From assembly GCA_927911235.1 (NCBI GenBank), contig CAKMOY010000207.1, forward strand, positions 1-38,179: a stretch of DNA of 38,179 nucleotides. Direction: 5' to 3'. The position numbers were made by a program, and so were the translations under genes. Shown one piece after another: positions 6,846-15,897 of the stretch; positions within the stretch are counted from its first letter, which is position 1; every line of letters begins with the position of its first letter. Under the pieces are notes generated by a model that saw only the letters and a list, made by a program, of their open reading frames with translations, was not told the origin of the DNA and did not search any database. Source of the DNA: an uncultured Moraxella sp. GTDB lineage: Bacteria; Pseudomonadota; Gammaproteobacteria; Pseudomonadales; Moraxellaceae.

Positions 6846-8576
6846 TTAAGCCGTGCCACGAGTGTATCTGCCATCTCGGATAATTTTGCCATTATGCCGA
6901 ATGCTTGCCTGTGTAAAATCAAGAGCAGACAAGATACAGCGAGCAGGGGCAAAGGCGGACAAAGTCTTTCTAAGCAGGTTCGCCTGTTCAAGGGTAATAG
7001 GTTCGTGAATGATAATGCGGTAATATGCCCAGCGGTCAGAATGCCCGTAGTTGTACACACCGTCTCGCTTTGTGATTTCGCCATTATGTCGTTTGCCACC
7101 AAAGCCCTCGATGAGTGTGGCATTGCCAAAGCCAAGTCGTCTGACAATCTCTTTGACCGCCCACGGCGTGCCTTTATAGCGGTGCAGGTCATACGCTCCT
7201 TTGATGAGATTTCGCCTTGCCTCATCGCTCTCGGCAAGCCAATAGCCATCCACTCCCGCCACGCTCATACTGTCTGCCAAAATGGGTAAATGCTCGCTAT
7301 CCACCAAATCAATCAAGCGTATCAGTAGCTTATCTGTTGGCAAATCATCAAGCGATAAACCCAAATCCGCCAAAGCGGTAAAGGTTTGCTCTTTGGCGAT
7401 GACATCGGCATAAATCAGTGAATTGTCGGTCAAGGTGTCAGCCATCGGTTTGCCCACAATGCGAATATTGATGTTGTTACAAATGGCAACCGTGTCAGGG
7501 GCAATGGCGGTCAAAACAGGGCTAATGAGCTTAACATCATAAACGCCCACCACTTGCAAAGTTTTGGCGATGTTTAGGGGAACGACATCTTGCCCTAATT
7601 TGCTTTCCACTTCTTGCTTATAAGCATTAAAAGCACTTTTGGCATTCGCCAAGATTTCATCAGCATTTGCCCCTGTAAAGGCGGTCAGCTCGGCATTTAG
7701 GGTAAAATTAACCACTTTTGCAGAATTGACGGTAACGGTATCGCATAGGGGGCGTACCTTTTCGTCATTCAACGCCTTATTTACTTCACGAATCAGATTG
7801 TCCGAGACAGGCATAGATTTGCCCAGCAAATGAACCGCCACCGTCCCGCCAATCGGCTGTCCTTGACGGTCTATGGCATTACCCACATAGACATCAATAA
7901 TCTCTTGGCTGACCGAACGGGCAAAATACGCATACGCCCCTTTTGAGCCTGCGTTACTAAACCGCTCAAAAGCAAGCATAATCCGCTCACGGTAGCTGTC
8001 GTCATTTTCCACATCAGCCCCATTTTGGCTAATGGTGGTGTTTTTTGCGGATACACTAATGGTGGGGTGTGGACGAGTTGCCAGCGTGCTAATTTGCCCT
8101 ACGGCATAGCCATTGCCCACCGTACCTGTTTGCGTACAGACAGCAGGAAGTGTAATGCTTGGGCGGTTTTGAGTCAGCTGTCCGCCTTCTGTGGTGGTAA
8201 AGGCGACATTACCCGCCAAGACTTGTGTACCTTTGCCAATTTGGATGGTTAAATTGCCAATCTCAGAAGGACTAACGCTAAATTCCAAAACAGTATCCGC
8301 AGGCTGTGCAGAAAGCCGATTTGTGCCAAAATCCGCCCCAGCGACATCAAGCATTAGCCCTGTTGCGTAAGGAATGTGTTGTTGGCGATAGGCTTCGTTA
8401 AGCTGTTTTCTAAGTAGTAGCTCTCGATAAGCAAAAGTATTGATGAGTAGGCGTTCAATATGAGCAGGTTGCAGCACTTTGCCTGCTCGGTGTTCGTAGT
8501 CTTTAATCGTTTGGCTTAAAATTGTGCCAATGTCATCGTCCACGATTTTAAGGTTTTCTCGTTTTGGTAATGCCAC
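6846..8576 (-). CDS. Baseplate J - tail protein I fusion (P2 gpJ-gpI)
   Basis: 576 aa. Residues 1 to about 377 are a baseplate J-like wedge protein. Residues 378-576, starting with M-A-D-T-L-T, match P2 gpI, with the hallmark segment A-Y-D-L-H-R-Y-K-G-T-P-W-A-V-K. In P2 these are two overlapping genes. Here Met378 (ATG at 7445) is in frame with J and no stop intervenes. The fusion may be real, or a one-base error may have removed a J stop: one base out of frame, J would end 5 residues past this point. It is followed by the fibre 27 bp on. Confidence 0.88.
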   Translation of the reverse strand: MALPKRENLKIVDDDIGTILSQTIKDYEHRAGKVLQPAHIERLLINTFAYRELLLRKQLNEAYRQQHIPYATGLMLDVAGADFGTNRLSAQPADTVLEFSVSPSEIGNLTIQIGKGTQVLAGNVAFTTTEGGQLTQNRPSITLPAVCTQTGTVGNGYAVGQISTLATRPHPTISVSAKNTTISQNGADVENDDSYRERIMLAFERFSNAGSKGAYAYFARSVSQEIIDVYVGNAIDRQGQPIGGTVAVHLLGKSMPVSDNLIREVNKALNDEKVRPLCDTVTVNSAKVVNFTLNAELTAFTGANADEILANAKSAFNAYKQEVESKLGQDVVPLNIAKTLQVVGVYDVKLISPVLTAIAPDTVAICNNINIRIVGKPMADTLTDNSLIYADVIAKEQTFTALADLGLSLDDLPTDKLLIRLIDLVDSEHLPILADSMSVAGVDGYWLAESDEARRNLIKGAYDLHRYKGTPWAVKEIVRRLGFGNATLIEGFGGKRHNGEITKRDGVYNYGHSDRWAYYRIIIHEPITLEQANLLRKTLSAFAPARCILSALDFTQASIRHNGKIIRDGRYTRGTA

Positions 8577-8593
8577 GCCTTGCCCCTATGCTC

Positions 8594-8950
8594 TTATGTT
8601 TTAAGTATAAATTCGCTTTTATAAATCTCGCCTTTGACACTGTCCGCCACTTGCCAATCCAGTATCATCGTCAAATGCGGTGCTTGCCCTGTAAAATAAA
8701 TGTCTTTGATGATGGCTCGTTTTTCCCAAGTGCTAATTGCCAGATGAATTTCACGCACCACATTGGGGATAAGAACATCAGTCGGTGCGTCCAGATAGTC
8801 CAAATGTCCTGAGCCAAAGGTCGGACGCAGGACATCAGAGCCTTTTTTGGTGGTCAAAATAATCTCAATGCAGCGATGAATGTCGTCAATGTCAGTCATT
8901 GCCGTGCTGTCGTGTGAGAGTTGCCAATGGCGGTGATTGGTGGCTGTCAT
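8594..8950 (-). CDS. Baseplate wedge protein W (gp25-like)
   Basis: 118 aa. It shows the P2 gpW / T4 gp25 pattern: D-I-D-D-I-H-R-C-I-E-I-I-L-T-T-K-K-G near the N-terminus and R-P-T-F-G-S at about residues 42-47. It forms part of the contractile-tail baseplate wedge with J and I. It is the first gene after the putative late promoter and terminator hairpin at 8957-9032. Confidence 0.85.
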   Translation of the reverse strand: MTATNHRHWQLSHDSTAMTDIDDIHRCIEIILTTKKGSDVLRPTFGSGHLDYLDAPTDVLIPNVVREIHLAISTWEKRAIIKDIYFTGQAPHLTMILDWQVADSVKGEIYKSEFILKT

Positions 8951-8965
8951 TTTGACCTACAAAAA

Positions 8966-8991
8966 AATACACCCAAAGTGATTGGGTGTAT
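8966..8991 (-). terminator. Rho-independent terminator hairpin between V and W
   Basis: On the minus strand ATACACCCAA and TTGGGTGTAT form a 10-bp stem with a 5-nt loop, followed by seven T residues. It would stop transcripts coming from upstream tail genes. The predicted late promoter -10 (8990-8995) overlaps its 5' arm. Confidence 0.7.
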
Positions 8992-9032
8992 TGTAGGAGG
9001 TTTTGGAATTTGGGTCTTTTAAAGGGTTTTAA
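8990..9032 (-). promoter_or_regulatory. Late promoter P4 (baseplate genes W, J-I, fibre onward)
   Basis: The minus strand has TTAAAACCCTTTAAAAGAC (9014-9032), then 18 bp, then the -10-like TACAAT (8990-8995). The same motif and spacing occur at three other late transcription units. There is no -35 hexamer, as expected for a Mor/C-activated promoter. Confidence 0.7.
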
Positions 9033-9039
9033 GAAAAAT

Positions 9040-9585
9040 CTAAGGTGCACCAGTTCTGCTATTGCCACCAGCGACACCGCCGTGCGTGTGTTTTTTAAGG
9101 CTTGTGCCACTTGCAATTACATCATTGCCCGCTCTAACTGTGCCTGCAACATTCATATCGCCTGTGCATTCAGTAACAGGCGTATCTAGTTTTAGTTGGT
9201 TGGCGGATTTTATTAACACATCGCCACTTGTTTCTACGATGATTTGTCCGTTTTGGCGGTTGTGGCTGATGGCTGTACCGTTTGTGAATTTTTTAATCCA
9301 CAGCTCACCATTATCGGTTGGTGAGGTATCTTGGTCATTATAAATCACGCCAAGCACCACGCCACCGTCGCCACTCGCATTCATCAAGCACACAGCGGTT
9401 GCCCCCAAATCAGGCAAGGCGTAGAATTGATTGCCACCTGCTCCCATTGTGATGACAGGAAGCCAGTCGCTTACCATACCGTCCAAAGCACCCAAAGCTA
9501 CTTTTATTTTGTGGCTTTTTGGGTCAATCTCACTCACTTCGCCAAATTGGAGCGTGGCGGATAGGTTGTTATGGGCGTAGTTCAT
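9040..9585 (-). CDS. Baseplate spike / assembly protein V
   Basis: 181 aa, P2 gpV/Mu gp45 family, the membrane-piercing spike at the tip of contractile tails. An N-terminal OB-like domain (about 1-100, with L-P-V-I-T-M-G-A-G-G) is followed by a C-terminal beta-rich region. Near the C-terminus K-K-H-T-H-G-G supplies the H-x-H that binds iron in P2-type spikes. Its ATG overlaps the stop of the preceding D gene by 4 nt. Confidence 0.87.
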   Translation of the reverse strand: MNYAHNNLSATLQFGEVSEIDPKSHKIKVALGALDGMVSDWLPVITMGAGGNQFYALPDLGATAVCLMNASGDGGVVLGVIYNDQDTSPTDNGELWIKKFTNGTAISHNRQNGQIIVETSGDVLIKSANQLKLDTPVTECTGDMNVAGTVRAGNDVIASGTSLKKHTHGGVAGGNSRTGAP

Positions 9586-10667
9586 TGAGTGTTTTCCTGT
9601 GTTTTGTTGCCTTTTGGCTCTGGCTTAGGCTCTGATTTTGGGTCGCTCATTTTTGGGTCAATGTATTCAAGCATTTTAATCTCAATCGTGGTTAAAAAGC
9701 CTTGATTGCTTAGGGTGTGGCGAGCTTGTTTGACCAGATATTTGCCACTAAATTTGCCAAAGTCAGCCACCAAAATCGTCTGACCCGCCACCAACATAGC
9801 ATTACCAATCAGCTCAATCTCCCCTGCAATTTGCTCATCAGCTTGGTTTTGGGCGTGGGCATTTGCCATTGCTTGTGCTTCGCCATCTGTGGCATTGTTG
9901 GGGGCGGTGATTTTTAGGGTGTCGGTGGTGGTAGGTTTTGCCCCTTTTCTTTTGGGTTTGGGCTTGGCGGTTTTGGTAATAGTTTGTTTACTTTGGGTGT
10001 TGTAGGTGGAAACCTGTACCTCACTTGGCGTGTCTTTGATGACATCACGAAAACGCACATCAATGACCGAAGTTTTATCCAGCACCGCCACCGCCTCATT
10101 TTCGCCCAGTTTTTCATTATCATAAAAGACCAGCGTTTTATCCACAATCTTAAAGCTATGCCCATAGGTCTTGGCAAGGCGAGTCAAAAATTCCACATCT
10201 CGCTCTTGATATTGGGTAACGGTGGTGATTTTAATGTCTCTGATTTGCCCAGTTACGGACAGATTTAGGCGTTTTGCCACCGTGCGGACAATGTCGGCAA
10301 GGGTGGTGTCTTTATAGACTTTGGCTTGATTGGTGCGATTTGCCTTGCTAATGCCTGTGGAGAGTGCCTTTAACACCACCACAGACGGTGGATAGCGGTA
10401 TTCAATCTCGCTAATCTCAAACCGCCCAAGCGACATCAGCTCGCCCATATCGTCCGCCAAAGACAGCTCCACGCCATCGCCATTGTCAGGATACCAATCA
10501 TACAGCCAGTCGCCATTCACATCTTCAAGCGTTAAAGTAATCTCGTCCGATTGGTCGGAGAGATAATCAGTATAAGTGATTTCCAAAAGATAAGGCGTGA
10601 TGGCGTTTGTGATGTCTTTTTGCTCATAGATGACGGCAAATTTGGGCTTGTCGGTGTTTTGTATCAT
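9582..10667 (-). CDS. Late control D / tail hub protein (P2 gpD, Mu gp44-like)
   Basis: 361 aa. It belongs to the phage late-control D family, the baseplate hub that joins the spike. Typical segments are L-E-I-T-Y-T-D-Y near residue 30, G-R-F-E-I-S-E-I-E-Y near 97-106, and the C-terminal L-V-K-Q-A-R-H-T-L-S. The extreme C-terminus is a Lys/Pro/Glu-rich tail. It lies in the order X-D-V of P2-type tails. Confidence 0.86.
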   Translation of the reverse strand: MIQNTDKPKFAVIYEQKDITNAITPYLLEITYTDYLSDQSDEITLTLEDVNGDWLYDWYPDNGDGVELSLADDMGELMSLGRFEISEIEYRYPPSVVVLKALSTGISKANRTNQAKVYKDTTLADIVRTVAKRLNLSVTGQIRDIKITTVTQYQERDVEFLTRLAKTYGHSFKIVDKTLVFYDNEKLGENEAVAVLDKTSVIDVRFRDVIKDTPSEVQVSTYNTQSKQTITKTAKPKPKRKGAKPTTTDTLKITAPNNATDGEAQAMANAHAQNQADEQIAGEIELIGNAMLVAGQTILVADFGKFSGKYLVKQARHTLSNQGFLTTIEIKMLEYIDPKMSDPKSEPKPEPKGNKTQENTQ

Positions 10668-10684
10668 TGTTAATCCCTAAACGG

Positions 10685-10903
10685 TCAGTCTCTAAACCAA
10701 GGGGGTAGATTGGTATTTTTGGCTTGTGATTTTTGGATAATCGGTACAAGCACGGTTGTGCCTGCGGTCAAGGTCTCAGATAGGGCAAGCTGTGGATTGG
10801 CGTCCATAATCCGCCCAATCTCATCCACCGTGCCATAATAGCGATGGGCGATTAAGTCAAAGCGGTCGTGTTCATTGCAGGTGTGGATTAGTACGCTACT
10901 CAT
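10685..10903 (-). CDS. Tail protein X (LysM-like)
   Basis: 72 aa, P2 gpX family. It has a short LysM-like fold: D-R-F-D-L-I-A-H-R-Y-Y-G near residues 13-24 and T-T-V-L-V-P near 49-54. It caps or completes the tail beside U. Its ATG overlaps the stop of the tiny upstream ORF as ATGA. Confidence 0.85.
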   Translation of the reverse strand: MSSVLIHTCNEHDRFDLIAHRYYGTVDEIGRIMDANPQLALSETLTAGTTVLVPIIQKSQAKNTNLPPWFRD

Positions 10904-10980
10904 CTAAATAGCCCCTTTAATGGTTTTTTACTGGCGATTTTGGCGGTGAGTTTAGACACGGTGGATTTGCCAATGCTCAT
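10900..10980 (-). CDS. Tiny basic ORF between tail genes U and X
   Basis: 26 aa, starting M-S-I-G-K-S-T-V-S-K and ending P-L-K-G-L-F-R. Its ATG overlaps the U stop (ATGA) and its TGA overlaps the X start (ATGA), so it would be perfectly coupled on both sides. It has 8 Lys/Arg. It could be a small peptide, or a lost C-terminal extension of U. No homolog recognised. Confidence 0.35.
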   Translation of the reverse strand: MSIGKSTVSKLTAKIASKKPLKGLFR

Positions 10981-11786
10981 TGCTCCGATTGCCCTGTAAA
11001 GGCGGTCTTTGCCCCAGTTAAATTGCCTGCTTGCACCGCCCCAATACCAACCCCAACCTTGCCTAGTGTGTCAGATACTGCACTACCAAAACTGCCCATA
11101 CCGTCCAATTTATCAGCATAAGCAGATAGGGCAGGAATGTTTGATAAACCTTTAACAATATTTGAGCCGTCCGACACAATCTCGGACAAAGTCAAAGCAT
11201 AACGAGCAGGGTCGTTTTTGAGTTCATTCAATAAGGCAAGTTTTGATGAAATGCCGTCAAGCAAGTTTTCACTTCTGCTCCAAGCCCCCACATCCGCCAT
11301 TAGGCTTGCCGTTTCTATATCAATGGGTGCATTGATACTATCCTCTTTTTGTGATAAAAGTGGCACACCATCAAGGGTGGCAAGAGCAGGGGTATCATTA
11401 GAAGCAGTGGGGTTGCCCACAAATTCGGTCAGCTCAACTTCAATATCCATCGCCAGCACATCGCCTGTCTCATTGGTAGCAGTGGTGGTAACACTCATTT
11501 TATCAAGGGTAAAAAAGCCCATCATCTGCCCTGACCCTGATACCAGCCCTAGTGCATCTTGATTTTCTAAGGCTTTGTGCAAAGCCTGATAACTTGCCTC
11601 CACATCGCCCAGTCGCCAATGCAGTCTTAATGAAAATCGTAATTTGGCAAGGTCAAGCCCCAAGCCTTGTGTTCTGGATTTACCCACAATCACATCGTGA
11701 TAGGCAAAACGGGCGGTGTGGGTAGCACTCATCGCAGTAAACGATTGGGTCAGCTCAAAGCCAATTTTCCCAAGCATTGCATACAT
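10977..11786 (-). CDS. Tail protein U (P2 gpU-like) with long C-terminal extension
   Basis: 269 aa. Residues 1-105 match the P2 gpU terminator family, including A-R-F-A-Y-H-D-V-I-V-G-K near 25-36 and S-G-S-G-Q-M-M-G-F-F near 83-92. The remaining 160 residues are an extra region, longer than the roughly 160-aa P2 protein. The start codon shares one base with the stop of the tape measure gene (TGATG). Confidence 0.78.
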   Translation of the reverse strand: MYAMLGKIGFELTQSFTAMSATHTARFAYHDVIVGKSRTQGLGLDLAKLRFSLRLHWRLGDVEASYQALHKALENQDALGLVSGSGQMMGFFTLDKMSVTTTATNETGDVLAMDIEVELTEFVGNPTASNDTPALATLDGVPLLSQKEDSINAPIDIETASLMADVGAWSRSENLLDGISSKLALLNELKNDPARYALTLSEIVSDGSNIVKGLSNIPALSAYADKLDGMGSFGSAVSDTLGKVGVGIGAVQAGNLTGAKTAFTGQSEQ

Positions 11787-14560
11787 CAGTAGGCTCTCCG
11801 TAATCTATCCGCTTGCATACGGTTAAACAGTTTTTCAAATTCGGCTTGCGATAACTGCAAGGCTTTTTCAATTTTACCCACATCAGAGCCACCTGCATTG
11901 ATGGTAGGGTTAAAATGAATGGTAATATTGCCTGTGCTTTGGGCGGCTACCCCATTCATTCTCTATGATGGGTCAAAACACTGGCAGAAACATCAGCCGA
12001 CAGATTGCTCATTTTTGCCCCAAAGCCTGCGGTTATCCCTGTGGCAACTTGACCGATGGCACTAATGGGCTTTTGACTGCCCCCATCAATACCAATGGCA
12101 AGCCCTTCACTGACAAATCCAACCAAAGGCTTTAAAAACACGGCTTGGACTATTAATGCCTAACATTCTTTTGGCGGTGCCTGCCACATTGCCCACTGTG
12201 CTACTAATTGCCGACACCACCGCCCCTGCCATAGATTTGATACCGCCAATCAAGCCTTGAACGATATTGACCCCAAAGGTGCGAAAGCGACCAACCAAGC
12301 CACCCAAAAATCCCCAAACGGCTGAAAAGGCGGTGGAAAACGCAGACACAGGACTAAATCCACGAATGACAGCAGACAGCCCTGCAATACCTGCCGACAC
12401 CAAGCCTTTAATCGTCGCCCAGATACCACCCAAAAAGCCAGTAATACCCGACCACGCACCTACCGTAACCGCCAGCACCGACTGCCACAGCCCACCAAAC
12501 CAAGCAGAAAAACCGCCCCAAATACCAACAAGCCAGTTCCAAGCAGTACTTGCTCCAGTGGTTATTGCCGTCCAAGCATTACTTGCCCAAGCAGTAATGC
12601 CCGTCCAAAGATTACCAAACCAAGCGGTAAAACCGCTCCAGATACCGACAAGCCATTGCCATGCACTGCTTGCAGACTGGACGATGGATTGCCAAAAACC
12701 AACAAGTATAGGCTTAACCGTATCCCAATTTTTATAAATCAGATACGCCACACCAGCAATTGCCATGCCAATAAGTACAATCGGATTGGTAAGCATTGCC
12801 CGTCCTGCAATAGCAATCACTCGCCCAATCATCATAAAGGCTTGACCGACTTTTACGCCTACGCTGACAAGCGATGAACCAAATAGCCTTGCAAAAGTCA
12901 TGATTTTACCCAGTACAGATACAAAGCCTGTCGCCCCTGAGCGAATGAGGTTAAACCCACCTGTAAACAGACTAATCGCAGTGCGAGCTTGGCGAGCAGA
13001 TAACCCAAACAACCGCAAGGCTGAGACAGCTCTGCCCATCTGAAAAAGACGAATGGATGCATTGACCAGCCTAAACGCCCCAAATACTCTAAGTAATGAG
13101 CCGTAAACTGACAAAAATCCACCAACCAATAGGTTAAGTCCAAACCGTACCGCCAATGAGCCTACTTTAAAGGCAAAAAGAGCAGCCACCACCTTAAATA
13201 ATGTACCAACAAGCACAGGATTGGCTTTGGCAAACCCAATCACGCTTTCAATCACGGGCTTGATGTCGTTAATCAGCCCATTTAGGGCAGGCAATACCAC
13301 CGAACCAATGGCAATGCCCAAATGAGCCATATTGTTTTTAAGAAGTTGGATATTGTTGGCGGTGGTTTCGGCACGGGCTTCGTACTCTTTATTCATTGAG
13401 CCGTCAAAATTACTGGCATTTTTTATGCCTGCCAGTCGCTCTTCAATCAGTCCCAAATTAGCAAGCAAAGGGGCAATGCCCAGCAAAGACTCAGAGCCAA
13501 ACAGTTCTTTTAAGGTGGAAGCCTGCTCGTGTTTGTCCAATTTGCTAATGGCTTTTAAGACTGCAAGTGTTGTCCCTTCGGCATTGGTCTGCATATCTTT
13601 GGCAACTTGTTCGTGGTCAAAGCCGAGCTTTTTCCACGCACTAATTTGCCCTTTGGTGGCGGTCTCGCCTGCCACCAAAGACAACATCATATTTTTGATG
13701 GAAGTTGCTGCCACTTCTTCGGCGATACCAAAGCCCTTCATACTCGCCCCAAGCACCGCCACCGTGCCTGTGCTATAACCTGCCACTTCGCCAAACGCTC
13801 CCACTCGCTGAACAATTTCCATAATGCTTTTGGCGGCGGCAGGAGTGGTATTGCCAAGATAATTGATTTTGTCTGCCAGCGTTTCCACGCCTTTTTGGTC
13901 TAACTGAAAGGCGGAGCGAAGTTCCGCCATTGATTGACCTGCTTGCTGGGCGGAAATGTCAAACGCCACACCCATTTTGACGGCACTGTCAGCAAACTGC
14001 ATTAACTGCTCTTTGGCAATGCCTGACTGACCGCCCAATGCCACAATATTGGCGATGTCGGTAGCCGACATAGGACGAATGGATGATAATCTTAAAATCT
14101 CATTGGATAAGGCTTCTACGCCTTGTTTGGCAATAATGGGATTGTCGCCAAAATCCACGACTTTTTTGACATCTGCCATTGCACTTTCAAAATCAATGGC
14201 AAGTTTAATCGGCACACTTAGAGTCAAGCCTGCCCCCACCAAGCCCATTATCTCGCCTTGCATATCGGCACGAGCCTGACGGTTATTTTCTAAGCGAGTT
14301 TGGATACCTGCTTGCTGGACGGCGTTCATTCGCAAGTCTCGCATTGTCCTGCCAAGCCGTTCGTATTGGCGTTGCAAGGCAGGCACGGCAGATGATGTGC
14401 CTAAGCGGTCTATTTCGCTTCTAAGGCGTCTTTGTTCGTTACCTAAGATATTTGAGCTACGGCGAACGCTGTCCAGCCCGCCTGTCAATGTGCGAATGGC
14501 AGACATCGCCCCACCAATCATTGCAGACGCACTAATAACAATTGATAATTCGGTCGCCAT
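11786..14560 (-). CDS. Tape measure protein (P2 gpT-like), two compensating frameshifts
   Basis: The first frame runs 14560 to 12107. An extra base at 12121-12122 ends it after S-P-S-R-V-F-K-A-F-G. The next frame (to 11956) continues the conserved G-F-V-S-E-G-L-A segment. A second shift near 11960-11966 returns to the first frame, which reads through the typical end G-N-I-T-I-H-F-N-P-T-I-N to a stop at 11786. The repaired protein is about 924 aa. An N-terminal coiled region, hydrophobic segments near residues 450-600 and a Trp-rich repeat (about 620-700, W-L-V-G-I-W-x-G-F-x-A-W) fit a tape measure that sets tail length and is injected. Confidence 0.88.
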
Positions 14561-14608
14561 AGGTTACAATATTCCTAAGTTGTTTTAATTAGATAGTAGG
14601 GGTAGGAT

Positions 14609-14764
14609 ATGGCTTGGCTAATGATACCTTTTATGATTTTGATGTTCTTCTTGGCGTTGTTTGTTATCTTATTGCCTTTTGTGGTTGTGGCTTTCATCTA
14701 CGACCAATACCAAATTTCAAAACGTAATAAACAAGCCGTCAAAAAGACTGGGCAAGGTTGGTAG
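14609..14764 (+). CDS. Small membrane protein on the opposite strand of the tail operon
   Basis: 51 aa, ATG at 14609 after an AGGGGT/AGGA ribosome site. Residues 3-31 form one long hydrophobic helix (M-I-P-F-M-I-L-M-F-F-L-A-L-F-V-I), followed by a basic cytoplasmic-type tail K-R-N-K-Q-A-V-K-K. It lies in the 226-bp gap between E' and the tape measure, antisense to the late operon. This placement and orientation are typical of a moron, for example a superinfection-exclusion peptide, but no function is recognised. It may instead be a chance ORF. Confidence 0.5.
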   Translation: MAWLMIPFMILMFFLALFVILLPFVVVAFIYDQYQISKRNKQAVKKTGQGW

Positions 14765-14786
14765 CCAAACTTGAAAACCAACCCAC

Positions 14787-15279
14787 CTAAACCCCACCCC
14801 TTCCATATCCCGCCTTGACTTGGCGGGATAATTGTTTTAGCCACACATCAAAGTCATCAAGACTAAGCTCATCAATGGTTTGACTGCTCCACCCATACCA
14901 CCACGCAAGGTCGGCAATGGCATCGTAGAGCTTATCAAGCCAGTTGGGGTCAGGTTGTCCGTTTTTGTTATTCGCTAAACTTGCGAAAAATGTCCTGAAG
15001 TTGCTTATAGTCTGCGGTATCCAATAAATCCAAATCTTCTGACACAAGCCCTGTTAAGCGTGCAAATAACACCAGCTCTTGTTCCATTTCATTTTTCATT
15101 TGTCCTATCGTTCGCAAATCGCCAACTTTCGCACGACGCATTTTCAGCTCACTTACCGTTTCGCCAAGTCCGTTTTTAATCGGAAATTTCAGAGTAATGG
15201 TAGCGTATGAGCCAAGCTGTTCTTGGACAAGATGGGCAGGGTTTGGGGTGGTGTTTTGGTTTGACATAACAAACTCCAT
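14787..15279 (-). CDS. Tail assembly chaperones E and E' (frameshift product)
   Basis: Full-length trans-frame product. E is read from 15279; the ribosome is expected to slip near the T5 run at 14986-14990 (A-TTT-TTC), giving -2 (tRNA-Phe re-pairs TTT on TTT) or +1 into the frame that ends at 14787. The E' part holds the conserved D-L-A-W-W-Y-G-W-S segment of the P2 GpE family. P2 uses -1 on T-TTT-TTG, while a -2 shift has been described for Mu. The product would be about 163 aa. Confidence 0.7.
14968..15279 (-). CDS. Tail assembly protein E (short form)
   Basis: 103 aa. P2 gpE-like chaperone of the tape measure, with the segment V-S-E-L-K-M-R-R-A-K-V-G-D-L-R near residues 42-56. The start at 15279 is given; an ATG four codons in (M-S-N-Q) is also possible. 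It is the first gene after late promoter P3 and its hairpin. Produced in excess over the frameshifted E-E' form. Confidence 0.83.
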   Translation of the reverse strand: MEFVMSNQNTTPNPAHLVQEQLGSYATITLKFPIKNGLGETVSELKMRRAKVGDLRTIGQMKNEMEQELVLFARLTGLVSEDLDLLDTADYKQLQDIFRKFSE

Positions 15280-15295
15280 AATTAAAGGTTAAAAA

Positions 15296-15324
15296 AATAC
15301 GCTCATCAAACGATAAGCGTATTT
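15296..15324 (-). terminator. Rho-independent terminator hairpin between tube and E
   Basis: On the minus strand AATACGCT and AGCGTATT form an 8-bp stem around TATCGTTTGATG, followed by a run of T residues. The P3 -10 hexamer overlaps the start of the 5' arm. Confidence 0.65.
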
Positions 15325-15363
15325 TAGAGAGTTTGGGCTTTTGGGTCTTTTAAAGGGTTTTAA
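15321..15363 (-). promoter_or_regulatory. Late promoter P3 (tail assembly genes E, T, U, X, D, V)
   Basis: The minus strand has TTAAAACCCTTTAAAAGAC (15345-15363), 18 bp, then TAAAAT (15321-15326). The 31-bp stretch around the motif is shared with the copy at P4 (9011-9040). Confidence 0.7.
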
Positions 15364-15373
15364 GAAAAATCCT

Positions 15374-15886
15374 TTAAGCACCAACCACACGGCGAAAGTT
15401 CGCCAGCACATCCGTGCCATTGACACGGTATTCATTTTTAAAGGCATTAAAATAAAACACTTCTTTGCCATCCACCAGCTGTCGCACTTCGTGGGCTTGA
15501 AAAGTGCTGGAAAACTCCGCCTTTTCTTTGGGTTTGTAACTTCCCAAGGGGTTTTTGGAGAATGTGCCTGTCAGAATGGTAACCAATGGCACCTCCGCCG
15601 CCAAGCCTTGTGCGTCGTGCTTTTGAATGTCGGCACGCACCATCAGCTGAACCGCTTTGAATGGATGATAGACGGTAGCAAAGACATTTTCATAAAAGCT
15701 GTTCCAAGTAATCTCCCCCTCCATCGCCTCTACACCGCTTGGCAGTTTAATCGTGCCGACCAGCCCAAGCCCCTTGTATTCATCTTGGCTGACTTCCACA
15801 TCGGGCAGCTTGATTTCGCTGGCTTGACCTAGTAGGCTGTTACCATTGACATAAATGTTGGCGTTAAAAATGGCGTTAATTTGCAT
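15374..15886 (-). CDS. Major tail tube protein (P2 FII-like)
   Basis: 170 aa, the usual length of P2 FII. Characteristic segments: I-Y-V-N-G-N-S-L-L-G near residues 11-20, I-K-L-P-D-V-E near 25-31 and M-E-G-E-I-T-W near 55-61. It forms the inner tube of the contractile tail. It follows the sheath by 11 bp. Confidence 0.9.
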   Translation of the reverse strand: MQINAIFNANIYVNGNSLLGQASEIKLPDVEVSQDEYKGLGLVGTIKLPSGVEAMEGEITWNSFYENVFATVYHPFKAVQLMVRADIQKHDAQGLAAEVPLVTILTGTFSKNPLGSYKPKEKAEFSSTFQAHEVRQLVDGKEVFYFNAFKNEYRVNGTDVLANFRRVVGA

Positions 15887-15897
15887 TGCTTTTCCCC

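Noticed and set aside
15341..15832. 163-aa plus-strand ORF opposite the tail tube gene
   Set aside because: Antisense to a well-supported structural gene; its start only reads through the promoter motif.
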